DNA from: Chloroflexota bacterium
GTDB taxonomy: Bacteria > Chloroflexota > Chloroflexia > Chloroheliales > Chloroheliaceae
Assembly (NCBI GenBank): GCA_028287745.1
Contig: JAQBPB010000042.1
Span: forward strand, 1-64,000
Direction of reading: 5' to 3'
DNA: 64,000 nucleotides
The translations under genes and the position numbers were made by a program. Below are positions 53,413-62,139 of the stretch, in pieces. The notes beneath the pieces are model-generated. The model ran no database searches and had not been told where the DNA came from. It saw only the letters and a list, made by a program, of their open reading frames with translations. Positions within the stretch are counted from its first letter, which is position 1, and each line of letters begins with the position of its first letter.

Positions 53413-53798
53413 TTGTCATATTATATTATAATATTAAAGCAAATACGGGGAGATATACAGGGTCCTAGCCATATGGTACTATATTACGGCCATTAAGAAT
53501 ATATTAAAATATCAATTAATTAGTAAAGTGAAGATGTAGGTTATTCTTTTATTATTTGCCAAGGGTTATATGCCTGGTTCATCAGGCCTGTTGTTATCTA
53601 ACACCCCCTTCCTTTAATTTCCGGTACATGACTGAAAAATCAAATAAACAAATCCTTTCTGGTTAGCCATGTTAAAGTGTAATTTTGGTTTTCAGAATCG
53701 GCTGTAGTGGATTGCTTAAAAAATTTGGGTTTGCCCCGAGGTTTTAAGCATGCCTTATTAAGTCCATCAAGTACTTTTTATTTGCAAGGGATTTCTAC

Positions 53799-55469
53799 AT
53801 GAAACACTATTTACTAAACCTACCAGGAAGAGCATTAAGTGGAGTTAGTGCCTTCTTCGCGGTCCTACTCATTCTGGTAATATTTTTACCAACCCTGGCC
53901 CAGTCCCAGACCATCTACCGATTGAACGTACAACCCCAGTTAGCGAGCATCGCCACCCAGGCTCCGGAGACGCCGGTTAATATTATCGTTCAAAAAGCGG
54001 TAAGGGATAATAGTCTTGAACAAGAAGTTACGGGAATGGGCGGCAAGATTACCGCTGACATTACCTTTATCAATTCTTTTGCGGCTGAAATACCGGCCAG
54101 GCAAGTACCGTTACTATCCGCCAACCCCGGAGTAAAATGGATTTCCCTGAATGCGCCGGTTGTGAAAAACGACGACGATGGCGTGTGTGATGAGTGCATC
54201 GACACGGACAATATCAAAAATTATACTTCTGCGATTAAAGCCAACAAGGTCTGGAATAAAAATTCAGATTCTGAAGCCTGGCTGCAGGGTAAGGATATTG
54301 GGATTGCAGTTTTAGATACGGGCGTTGATGCTTCTTTAAAGGATTTTACAACTCCCAATGGCAAAAAAAGCCGGGTAGTTACTCAGACAAAGACTAATAA
54401 AGAGGCGCCTTCAATTAATGACGCTAACGGCCACGGCACCCTGGTGGCTGGAGTTATAGCCAGTAATGGCAAAGGCTCAGCCGGAGTACATGTCGGGGTT
54501 GCTCCTCAGAGCAAGATTATAAGTGTCAAAGTCACCAATGACAATGGCGCTTCCACTGCGGTGGATGTATTGTTGGGCATGCAGTGGATTTACGAGAATA
54601 TTAAAAAGTACAATATTCGGGTTGTCAACATTTCCTTTAATAGCAGTGTTGCACAGTCTTATCACCTGGACCCTCTTAATATGGGGGTAGAAGCGCTGTG
54701 GTTTAACGGGATAGTTGTGGTGGTTTCAGCCGGGAACACCGGTAAGGGCAACCTTTACGCCCCGGCAAACGACCCGTTTGTAATTACGGTAGGGGCGGTT
54801 CAGGATAAGGGTTCAGACAACAATTCTAACTGGATAACCCCGGCTTTCTCGGCTTTTGGGGTGGACGAAGCAGGTGGGATTAAACCCGACCTGGTAGCAC
54901 CGGGAGTAGGTATAATAAGCGGCATAGCGGATAGGTCGGTCCTGCTGGCGCAAGGTCACAAGGATAAACTGGTCAAAAGTAAGCTGGAAAATAGCACCTA
55001 CATGCGAGTGTCCGGCACATCTTTTGCGGCACCGCAAGTAGCCGGGGCGGTCGCCCTGTTAATACAGTCTAATCCTGACCTGACGCCTGACCAGGTGAAG
55101 TACCGTTTGAAAGCTACTGCGCTGCAAGATGCTCCACGAGGTAACTGGGATAAGCGATCGTCGTGGAAAGGTTATAATCCCACGACCCAGGGGGCCGGTT
55201 TGCTGGACATCCAGGCAGCGGTTGCTCAGACCAATATATCCGGCAAAGCAAATGCCAATTTAGTACCCAGCAAGTTGCTGGTACGGCTACTGGCGCAAAC
55301 GGAGCCGGGCAAGGTCTCCCCAATTCCTGGTACTAACCTGTCTTCAGTGAACTGGAGCAGTGTGAACTGGTCCTCGGTAAACTGGAGTAGTGTTAATTGG
55401 TCCTCGGTAAACTGGAGCAGTGTAAACTGGTCTTCAGTGAACTGGAGCAGCGTGAATTGGGATGAATGA
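53799..55469 (+). CDS. Secreted subtilisin-like serine protease with SSVNW repeats
   Basis: 556 aa, with AAGGGA upstream. Signal peptide (FFAVLLILVIFLPTLAQSQ), an I9-like propeptide region, then an S8 catalytic domain with Asp173 (AVLDTGVD), His212 (NGHGTLVAG) and Ser408 (GTSFAAPQVAG). The last 45 residues are eight tandem SSVNW pentapeptides followed by DE. Similar SxxNW tails occur on secreted subtilases of Chloroflexota and some other phyla. It probably degrades extracellular protein; the tail may serve attachment or sorting. Confidence 0.93.
   Translation: MKHYLLNLPGRALSGVSAFFAVLLILVIFLPTLAQSQTIYRLNVQPQLASIATQAPETPVNIIVQKAVRDNSLEQEVTGMGGKITADITFINSFAAEIPARQVPLLSANPGVKWISLNAPVVKNDDDGVCDECIDTDNIKNYTSAIKANKVWNKNSDSEAWLQGKDIGIAVLDTGVDASLKDFTTPNGKKSRVVTQTKTNKEAPSINDANGHGTLVAGVIASNGKGSAGVHVGVAPQSKIISVKVTNDNGASTAVDVLLGMQWIYENIKKYNIRVVNISFNSSVAQSYHLDPLNMGVEALWFNGIVVVVSAGNTGKGNLYAPANDPFVITVGAVQDKGSDNNSNWITPAFSAFGVDEAGGIKPDLVAPGVGIISGIADRSVLLAQGHKDKLVKSKLENSTYMRVSGTSFAAPQVAGAVALLIQSNPDLTPDQVKYRLKATALQDAPRGNWDKRSSWKGYNPTTQGAGLLDIQAAVAQTNISGKANANLVPSKLLVRLLAQTEPGKVSPIPGTNLSSVNWSSVNWSSVNWSSVNWSSVNWSSVNWSSVNWSSVNWDE
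55341..55460 (+). repeat. Eight 15-bp coding repeats (SSVNW) in the protease gene
   Basis: Eight in-frame 15-base units encode SSVNW. Alternate units use TCx TCx and AGC/AGT serine codons, giving a partial 30-base higher-order period. Likely to vary in copy number by slippage or recombination. Confidence 0.9.
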
Positions 55470-55476
55470 GGTATAG

Positions 55477-55506
55477 CCGGTTGCTTTAATCCGTTAAAGC
55501 AACCGG
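55477..55506 (+). terminator. Terminator after the protease gene
   Basis: A 13-bp stem CCGGTTGCTTTAA pairs with 55494-55506 around a four-base loop. A second hairpin (about 55551-55577, GCCTCTGGAGTAA) followed by TCTTTTATTTTT lies just downstream and is the stronger terminator. Confidence 0.8.
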
Positions 55507-55581
55507 CCAGGCTTAAGCCGTAGCAAGCTTATATTATTGAACCGGAGAGGGCCTCTGGAGTAAGTTTACTCCAGAGGTCTT

Positions 55582-56271
55582 TTATTTTTCGGCCAGGGTA
55601 CAGGTCAGGACAGGCTGTGAATTATTTTTAGACTGGGCGATAATCCGGTAAGGATGGGTGCCATCGGGCAGGTGATAGGTACCAACCAGGCCGGTGTTCG
55701 GGCCAGCCAGCCAGGTAACGGTCTGGGTAGCCGAGTTGTAGGCAAAGGCGTATTCCTGGCTGGGGTTGGTACTATGTTTGTATTTTCCACCGGATAAGAG
55801 GGTAAAGTCGGAATGGTAAGTCAGGTTGCCAGCAGTGCCGGTAGCGCAAACATAATTACCAAGATGCAGGCCGTCCTGACCGGCCGCACTGTTATTACCA
55901 GCGGGTAAAGTAGCCGAACCAACCGCTGAACTTCCGGATGAATTAGCAGACTGGCCGGTATTGGTTACTCCGGCGGGAGTCATAGCAGCGGCGGCTTGCT
56001 GGCTCTGTTCCTGGGCGCTAGACGTGCCGGAAAGGGTAGTGGGACCGGTGCCATTCGATAAAACTTTCGAGTTGGCGTCCGTCTGGGCACTTGCATTGGG
56101 AGATGTATTTGAATTCGAAACGGTAGTTTTATTGCCAAGCGTGCCGGTTGTGAGCGCCAGAATAAGCACGATCAACAGTAGTAAAAAGAAAAGGAGGACC
56201 GCTTGTAGGGTTCTGTTTTGTCGTGAAGTTGACTTAACAGGTGCACCCGATCCTTGAGTAGCTGGTTCCAT
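55582..56271 (-). CDS. Membrane-anchored protein with a Ser/Ala/Thr-rich linker, unknown function
   Basis: 229 aa, with AAGGGGA upstream. A short basic cytoplasmic start, one membrane helix (VLLFFLLLLIVLILAL), then about 85 residues of low-complexity Ser/Ala/Thr/Gln linker, then a C-terminal domain of about 90 residues (LHLGNYVCATGTAGNLTYHS) with two Cys that could form a disulfide. The C-terminal domain would face outside. No family recognised. Convergent to the protease gene. Confidence 0.8.
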   Translation of the reverse strand: MEPATQGSGAPVKSTSRQNRTLQAVLLFFLLLLIVLILALTTGTLGNKTTVSNSNTSPNASAQTDANSKVLSNGTGPTTLSGTSSAQEQSQQAAAAMTPAGVTNTGQSANSSGSSAVGSATLPAGNNSAAGQDGLHLGNYVCATGTAGNLTYHSDFTLLSGGKYKHSTNPSQEYAFAYNSATQTVTWLAGPNTGLVGTYHLPDGTHPYRIIAQSKNNSQPVLTCTLAEK

Positions 56272-56481
56272 TGTTTTCCCCTTTGCTTCTTCTTGACTGA
56301 TTAAATTCCGGTATAACCCGCGAAGTTTTTACAGCGCAAGCCCCGGAAGACCGAAAAACATCAGGAGACCCAAATTAAGCTTCATCTAAAGAACCCCAAT
56401 TACCCTTTATTTTTACTCCTTTTTTAATTTATTGTCAAGTTCTTATGGAAAGTAGCTCTCCGGGAAACCGGGTTGAAAAGC

Positions 56482-56514
56482 AAAAAACCCGGCCTGGTTT
56501 AAACCGGGCCGGGT
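56482..56514 (-). terminator. Terminator after the GGDEF-EAL gene
   Basis: Palindrome ACCCGGCCTGGTTT (56487-56500) with its near complement at 56501-56514. On the minus strand six Ts follow. Nothing else is seen in 56272-56648. Confidence 0.8.
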
Positions 56515-56648
56515 GGCTGGTAAAACTGTATTATCCGGCGGGGAATCTTTGTGGGGCCAGGGCGTACAGAAACTAAATCCGGCGGGTTGTGCCGGTACCA
56601 GGGTGGGCTAGTTCAGGTAAACGGCCCGCGCAAGCCCGGCCCGGCCTG

Positions 56649-58703
56649 TTATTCACCGACTGCGACAAGGCGTCTGGCGTTCAAGAGGGCTTTCTCTTCC
56701 TTAAAGAGGGTATCAATAGCCAGCGCAGACATAGGTTTGCCGAATAAATAGCCCTGTCCTCCGAAGCAGCCCAATTTAGTAAGCTGGTCTTTCTCCAATT
56801 GGGTTTCTATGCCTTCGGCAATGGTATAGAAACCCAATTTGTCGGACAGGCTTACTATAGCCTGGACAAGAGCCTGATTTATTTCATCCTTATCTAAATC
56901 GGTGACAAAGCAGCGATCTATCTTTAGGGTATCAATCGGGAAGTTCCGAAGATAGCTCAAGCTGGAATAACCTATGCCAAAATCGTCCATGGCTATCCTT
57001 ACTCCGATGCCCTTGAGGTTTTTCAGAGTGTGAATAGTATAGGTGGTATTGTCCATCAAAATACCTTCGGTTATCTCAATTTCAAGCCAGCCGGGAGCAG
57101 CCCCGGTTTCTTTGAGGGCATTATTTACCAGTTCGATAACGTCTTCCCGCTGGAATTGGACAGCAGAGACATTAACACTGACCGTAATCGGGCAATGACG
57201 GCGGGTAAAGGTGTTCCACATTTTAACCTGGCGGCAGGCTTCTTCTAAAATCCACTTGCCCAGCGGCAAGATTAAACCATTTTCTTCGGCAAGCGGTATG
57301 AATTCAACCGGCGAAATAATGCCGCGCTCAGGGTGGCGCCAGCGGACTAACGCCTCCACTCCGCTGATCAGGCCACTCCGGATATCTACTTTTGGTTGAT
57401 AGTATAATTCGAACTGCTCTTCATCCAGGGCCCGCCTGATCTGTAAATCCAGTTCGGAATTGTTCTCAAATTTACTGGTTTTTGGCTTCATGCGAAGCAT
57501 TCGAATTTCTTCCGTAGAAAGGTCAGAGAAAGCAACTATACGGTTCCGGCCTGTTTTTTTAGCCTGGTAGACCGCAAGGTCGGCCTTGTAGGTCAGTTCC
57601 ATCAGGTCTTTGCCGTTAATAGGGTAACTTGCCAGCCCAAGACTCATGGTGGCTTTAATTGGCTCAGGATGGGTAGCCACTCTGAATTCCGCTTCCTCCA
57701 CTGCTTTGCGAATGGCTTCTCCCATTCTTTTGGCTTCGACATCCTCAATATCTGTCAGGATTATTGCGAACTCTTCACCACCGAAGCGCCCGGCGTGGTT
57801 ATGGTCAGGAATGATTTGCTGGATAATTTTGGCAATCCCGGCCAGGACGACATCCCCGGCCAGGTGGCCGTAGGTATTATTGATGTTGCGCATGAGATCA
57901 ATATCGGCCATCAGAAACGAGAAGTTGCGCCGGGCGTGCGAGGCTTCATCGAACTGAGTGGTTACAATCCTATTAAAATACTTGGCATTTAAGAGGCCAG
58001 TTTTAGCGTCCAGCTGGGCATCCTGGGTTAATTGCGGTATTTTGAGGGTCTGATAGAGGAGAAACAGGGGAGCCAGGGCCAGCGGCATCATAAAAATCTC
58101 GTTATTCCACAGCGAAACGAAAATATAGCCCACGCAGCCCAGGGTAGCGTCCGGAACCAGGAAACTAAGTTTCATTACGCCGGACTCAAAGAATGAAAGA
58201 CTTCTAGCTAGAAACAGGGCCATTCCAATCAGAAAATGATTGATAATAGTGTAAATCATTGAAAGAAAGACGATACAAAAAGACCCGGCCAGGGTTTGTA
58301 GGAACCCGTTATTTAGAAAAACCGTGTACAGGCATGAGACCGTGTACCCGGCCACAATGTGGGTGGCTATATTAAAGGGTTGGATATACCAGGCTTTAAG
58401 GTTTGTACTTTTCTTTACCCGCTTTTGAACCCACTCCGCAGTATGAGGTACGATAACTACCAGGGAGAATAGAAAGGGGTCCAGCAAAAGGGCGGCGGCC
58501 ATGAAAAAGACCGAATGCGGGTAGTAAGTATTGCGGAAAGTTCCTTCAACTTCGTACACCTGGGAAAAGGTAGCAAGTAGCACCAGGATAATAAAAATTA
58601 GCACATGCGAGTTTTCCAGGTGAAAGCCCGGAATAGAAAGTGCAACCAATAGCGTTCCGGTGAACATTACCGTCAGAACATAGGTCCAAGCTTTTTTTGA
58701 CAT
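56649..58703 (-). CDS. Membrane GGDEF-EAL protein (cyclic-di-GMP turnover)
   Basis: 684 aa, with AGGAG before the ATG. Residues 1-220 hold about six membrane helices of a sensor region. The GGDEF domain carries the canonical active site GGEEF (near residue 304), so diguanylate cyclase activity is plausible. The EAL domain has GVEALVRWRHP (near residue 449), DDFGIGYSSLSYLRNFPI and the late GIET motif, so phosphodiesterase activity is plausible too. Monocistronic. Signal unknown. Confidence 0.93.
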   Translation of the reverse strand: MSKKAWTYVLTVMFTGTLLVALSIPGFHLENSHVLIFIILVLLATFSQVYEVEGTFRNTYYPHSVFFMAAALLLDPFLFSLVVIVPHTAEWVQKRVKKSTNLKAWYIQPFNIATHIVAGYTVSCLYTVFLNNGFLQTLAGSFCIVFLSMIYTIINHFLIGMALFLARSLSFFESGVMKLSFLVPDATLGCVGYIFVSLWNNEIFMMPLALAPLFLLYQTLKIPQLTQDAQLDAKTGLLNAKYFNRIVTTQFDEASHARRNFSFLMADIDLMRNINNTYGHLAGDVVLAGIAKIIQQIIPDHNHAGRFGGEEFAIILTDIEDVEAKRMGEAIRKAVEEAEFRVATHPEPIKATMSLGLASYPINGKDLMELTYKADLAVYQAKKTGRNRIVAFSDLSTEEIRMLRMKPKTSKFENNSELDLQIRRALDEEQFELYYQPKVDIRSGLISGVEALVRWRHPERGIISPVEFIPLAEENGLILPLGKWILEEACRQVKMWNTFTRRHCPITVSVNVSAVQFQREDVIELVNNALKETGAAPGWLEIEITEGILMDNTTYTIHTLKNLKGIGVRIAMDDFGIGYSSLSYLRNFPIDTLKIDRCFVTDLDKDEINQALVQAIVSLSDKLGFYTIAEGIETQLEKDQLTKLGCFGGQGYLFGKPMSALAIDTLFKEEKALLNARRLVAVGE

Positions 58704-59074
58704 TGGTTTTGAAAACTCCTACTGCAAAGGTTGCGGGGAGGGGAACCTCATATAACCGTAATTGGCTTAAAAGTCTGAAACTGACTTCAAACGGCTAAAC
58801 CATTAAGGTTAGCATAACACAGTAATATTAAAGTTATATAAAGCTACTGTTACAAATTTAACTTCAATTTCAGATTTATTTGAATTTATTTAATAAACCA
58901 GTTTGCTGCTATTCAATAGGGATTTAAAGTTGCCGGGTTACTATGCAAGCATACCATTACCGGTTAAACTTGGATTGCTAGTTTTACAGGGCTGCCGGTA
59001 ACTAACTTCCTGTCCCGTTACCGGCGGGCAGTCAATGGTTTTATTCTACTTTAAGTAGAAAATAAAGGTGTATT
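58704..59074. other. Gene-free stretch
   Basis: An AT-rich divergent region between the GGDEF-EAL gene and the DoxX-like gene. I see no open frame, hairpin or recognisable motif beyond the AGGAG ribosome site near the left edge. Confidence 0.6.
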
Positions 59075-59494
59075 TTGAAAGAAAAAGAAAGCGGCGGGCG
59101 CAAACTGGTCCGGACCGCCCTGGGACTCATCTTCGCAGGTATAGGGAGCCTTCATTTTGCCATGCCGGAGGGATTCGTTAAAATTGTACCGCCGTTTCTA
59201 CCTGAAAAGCTGTGGCTGGTCTATATTAGCGGGGTTTTTGAAATACTGGGTGGGTTGGGTCTTTTAATCCCGCGCACCCGCAAGGCTGCGGGCTGGGGCT
59301 TGCTAGTGCTGCTGGTAGCGGTGTTTCCGGCCAATATATATCATGCCCTGGCTAAAGTCGAAGTAGGCGGCCTGCCGAGCAACCCGCTCTACCATTTAAT
59401 CCGGCTGCCCGCGCAAGGTCTACTTATCTGGCTGGCCGGTTGGTCTGCCGGGCTGTTCGGCAAGACAAAAAAGGGCAATCTAAAAAGTAATTAG
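59075..59494 (+). CDS. DoxX-like small membrane protein
   Basis: 139 aa from TTG 59075, with AAAGGTG upstream. Four hydrophobic segments; IGSLHFAMPEGFVKIVPPFL and FEILGGLGLLIPRTRKAAGW are typical of the DoxX/MauE-like family. Members take part in membrane redox or thiosulfate-related processes; most are uncharacterised. It stands alone. Confidence 0.85.
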   Translation: MKEKESGGRKLVRTALGLIFAGIGSLHFAMPEGFVKIVPPFLPEKLWLVYISGVFEILGGLGLLIPRTRKAAGWGLLVLLVAVFPANIYHALAKVEVGGLPSNPLYHLIRLPAQGLLIWLAGWSAGLFGKTKKGNLKSN

Positions 59495-59651
59495 TAACCG
59501 GCGGGCGAGAGTGTAACCAATCCTTGCCGCCATTTTCTACAAACTTACTCTTTACTTTACCCATCAGATTTAGAGAATGGCCCGTTTTAACAAAAGCAGG
59601 GTTCCATCCGGTGAGGGACCGCCTATTGTCTATAACAAATTTGTCCGGCCC

Positions 59652-60062
59652 CTAAGCTGTCCAGTTTTCCGGGTTGCTGAGAAAGTCTCCTCCCACAATA
59701 AAAAGCCTGCTGTATTCCACCGGGAGCTGCGCCATAATGTCGGCGGCTTCCCCACCGGTAACAGCCTCGGCAACGGTAGCCATTACGGCCCGGGCGTGCC
59801 TGCCAGCCTGTTCGGAAGGCAGCCCTTCGCGTTTTGCCACCCGGTTAAAAAAGGTTTCAACATCAAAGTCCTCGGCCCGGCCGGGTGACGATAAAAAGGG
59901 TTTTATAGGACCGGGCAGCTGGGCCGCAATGTGCGCCGGTTCTTCACCGGCCAGCCTTTCAGAGAGGGTTGCCAGGGTAGCATCAATAGCTCTGAGGGCT
60001 TCCGCTTCGCTTGCAAGCCCGGCGCGTTCCACAACCAGCCTGGTAAATTGGTTATATTCCAT
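59652..60062 (-). CDS. DUF2267 family protein
   Basis: 136 aa, with AAGGAGG before the ATG. Two similar helical halves: RAIDATLATLSERLAGEEPA with IAAQLPGPIKPFL, and AVMATVAEAVTGGEAADIM with AQLPVEYSRLF. This duplication is typical of DUF2267, a family of unknown function often found near stress genes. No operon partner is evident. Confidence 0.88.
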   Translation of the reverse strand: MEYNQFTRLVVERAGLASEAEALRAIDATLATLSERLAGEEPAHIAAQLPGPIKPFLSSPGRAEDFDVETFFNRVAKREGLPSEQAGRHARAVMATVAEAVTGGEAADIMAQLPVEYSRLFIVGGDFLSNPENWTA

Positions 60063-60175
60063 ATAATAAACCTCCTTTTAGAATACCTCGCCTGATTATT
60101 ATTCAATTAATCGAAGCCTGTACCGCTAAAACTCGCCTGCATCAACCGCGCCAGGAAGAATCAAGACTGTGCCAT

Positions 60176-60347
60176 TCTGAATACCCAGTAAACCAGGTTT
60201 TGACTTATTTCCGGTAACTAAAATGGGTAACCACCGGACCAGGTCATCCTGAGCCTTCATTGCGGTCCAGGAGGATATGGCTGGAAATTTGCCTTTCCTG
60301 GCAGTCGGGTAATGTGGCAAATCTTGCTTTACAGAGTACTGAATCAA
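60176..60347 (-). repeat. MITE-like dispersed repeat, copy 3
   Basis: In inverse orientation to copies 1 and 2. On the minus strand it starts TCAGTACTCTGTAAAGC, contains CTGCCAGGAAAGGCAAATTT and GGCTCAGGATGACCTGG, and ends with AAGTCAAAACCTGGTTTACT. About 172 bp, intermediate between the other two. Together they show one family with shared ends and variable middles. Confidence 0.7.
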
Positions 60348-60392
60348 AGATGAATTTTTAGCTAAATAAAGCCGGTATTTGGTGTTTATTTT

Positions 60393-60434
60393 CCGGCCCG
60401 GCCCATTGCAGAAACAGTGGGCCGGGCCGGTTTT
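60393..60434 (+). terminator. GC-rich hairpin upstream of the capsid cluster
   Basis: A 16-bp stem CCGGCCCGGCCCATTG (one wobble) with a six-base loop, followed by TTTT. It may insulate the phage-like cluster from upstream transcription. Confidence 0.65.
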
Positions 60435-60623
60435 GGTCTGCTTAAAAGACAAAATTGGGTTAAGGGTTTTCAAGCAGGGCATTGTTAAAAAACAAAAGTG
60501 TTAAACGAAAGTATTGAACAAATTATTCAGAATTTCATTCATCGCTTTTCAGATAAAGCCGGTATATATTAGTTTTAGAACAAAATTTCTAAATTAAAGG
60601 GCTTAAGAGAGGAGGTGAACGGG

Positions 60624-60737
60624 ATGGTGCAGCAAAACAGGCTGGATACGCTGGTTGCGCTACGGCTTTTGCTGGAAGCGTTAAGGCAGGAAGAGGGTCA
60701 GGGGGCAAAAGCCGGGAAAGGTACCGGCAGGCGGTAG
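60624..60737 (+). CDS. Very small phage-cluster protein (37 aa)
   Basis: A 37-aa frame starting MVQQNRLDTLVALRLLLEAL and ending in a basic GTGRR tail. It is too short for most gene finders but has the strongest ribosome site in the area, GGAGGTGA, at the right distance. It is followed in the same direction by the 101-aa gene and the capsid genes. Function unknown; perhaps a small regulator or packaging accessory. Confidence 0.55.
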   Translation: MVQQNRLDTLVALRLLLEALRQEEGQGAKAGKGTGRR

Positions 60738-60802
60738 GGGCGGCGGGGTGGAGGGGCTGTGCGGCATTATCAGGTGGGTAGGCTAAACCCAGGGAGGGTG
60801 TT

Positions 60803-61108
60803 ATGGCAAACAAAGAGTCCTATCGGCCAGGCTCGCTTTATAACCGGTATGTGCCGGAAGAAGCCCGGGCTTTATACGAGGCAGCGGGCGGTACAAACCT
60901 GGAACACGAGGTACGTTTGGCCCGGCTGTCCGTGGCCCGCTTGCTGGAAGACGGCAATCACGAGGCAGTTGGTAAGGCTTTACTGGTGGTGGCAAAACTG
61001 GTCAACGAACACCGCAAAGCTACGGGTGACCAGGCAAGCGGTATCGTAGCCGGGCTGACCCAGATCCTGACCGAGTTCGGATTAGGGGAAGGCAATTTTG
61101 AAAACTAA
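60803..61108 (+). CDS. Phage-type small protein, possibly DNA-packaging related
   Basis: 101 aa, with AGGGAGG upstream. Mostly helical: the start SYRPGSLYNRYVPEEARALY and the helix EVRLARLSVARLLEDGN resemble small proteins found before terminase genes in many phages and prophages. I would not call it a terminase small subunit without a search. Followed after 159 bases by a Cys-rich small protein. Confidence 0.7.
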   Translation: MANKESYRPGSLYNRYVPEEARALYEAAGGTNLEHEVRLARLSVARLLEDGNHEAVGKALLVVAKLVNEHRKATGDQASGIVAGLTQILTEFGLGEGNFEN

Positions 61109-61267
61109 GCGGTAACGCCAGCAGGTTGTAGGGAAAGGCGGGAAGGTAAACAGGACGCGGTAGTGGCAGGTGGGGTCCGCCTGAATATGCCGGGGCATCT
61201 TCAAAAAAAATGCGGTCTTTGTAGAGGTCTATTTTGTAGAGGTTTATAAAGAAAGGGGGTTAAAGAT

Positions 61268-61513
61268 ATGGCGGTAAAAGAAGATAAATTTGAACCGGTT
61301 TTCTTGCGACACGCCCGGTGCGGAGGGGAATACCAGGTCTTTGAGGCGGCTGAAGTTGTACCGGATGGTTTGGATTGTGGCATTTGCAGTGAAATCCGGG
61401 AACGCTACCTGGCGAGTCACGGGCTGAACAATACGGCGACCGCCGGGACTCCGCTGGCCGGGGAACTGGGCCTGGTGGTTGTGGTCGATAAAATCGGGCC
61501 GGTCGCCAGTTAA
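61268..61513 (+). CDS. Small Cys-containing phage-cluster protein
   Basis: 81 aa, with AAGGGGG upstream. Three Cys (HARCGGE, LDCGICSE) plus His could bind one metal in a zinc-ribbon-like way. No family recognised. It lies in the run leading to the scaffold and capsid genes with matching direction and spacing. Confidence 0.65.
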   Translation: MAVKEDKFEPVFLRHARCGGEYQVFEAAEVVPDGLDCGICSEIRERYLASHGLNNTATAGTPLAGELGLVVVVDKIGPVAS

Positions 61514-61558
61514 CAATTGATTTTACCAGTGGTTTTTCAAAACCAGGGGAGTATTTAG

Positions 61559-62089
61559 ATGCAAGTTGAAAATTTGGAAGCACCCCGGGAACCGGAAGCC
61601 GGGGCCGGGGCCGGAGAGGTAAATCCGGCACAGCCTGAGGGCGGGCCTGCCGGGACAGCGGCGCTACCGGCAAATGAGGTTAGTCCGGCCGGGGTGGCTG
61701 AACTTCAGGCCCAGCTTGAAGCCTTGCGCAGCGAAAGTACGGCTCAGCTTGCGGCTTTACGGGCGGAAAGCACGCTCCAACGGGAGGCTTTTGGCAACCT
61801 GGCGCGGAGTTTACCGGGCGTGGTGCCGGAACTGGTAAAGGGCACGACGCTAGAGGAAGTCCAGGCTTCGCTGGTTACGGCCCGTGAGGCGTACAGCCGG
61901 GTGGCGGTCAACCTGGCAGCGGAAACTCCCGGTAAAAAAGAGAGTACCGGCCCTGGACCGGGCGCGGGTGGCGGAGCCCGGAACGGCCAGGCTCCCAACG
62001 AGGACCGGGCTCGGCTTTCTTCAGAACGTGGGGTCAATATGATTTACCAGGCAATTGCCGGTGGGAAAAGCGGCAATTTAGCGCGTTAG
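61559..62089 (+). CDS. Probable phage scaffolding-type protein
   Basis: 176 aa, with AGGGGAG upstream. Acidic, Pro/Gly/Ala-rich ends flank a coiled-coil centre (VAELQAQLEALRSESTAQLA). This composition and the position right before the major capsid protein are typical of scaffold proteins that guide capsid assembly. Sequence similarity is not recognisable by eye. Confidence 0.7.
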   Translation: MQVENLEAPREPEAGAGAGEVNPAQPEGGPAGTAALPANEVSPAGVAELQAQLEALRSESTAQLAALRAESTLQREAFGNLARSLPGVVPELVKGTTLEEVQASLVTAREAYSRVAVNLAAETPGKKESTGPGPGAGGGARNGQAPNEDRARLSSERGVNMIYQAIAGGKSGNLAR

Positions 62090-62139
62090 CTAAGAACCCG
62101 TGATTTTAGTGCTTTAAGAAAAGTAGAAGGGGGTAAGCG

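Noticed and set aside
55341-55460. CRISPR-like array
   Set aside because: The repeats are in frame, lack unique spacers and encode SSVNW at the end of a protease.
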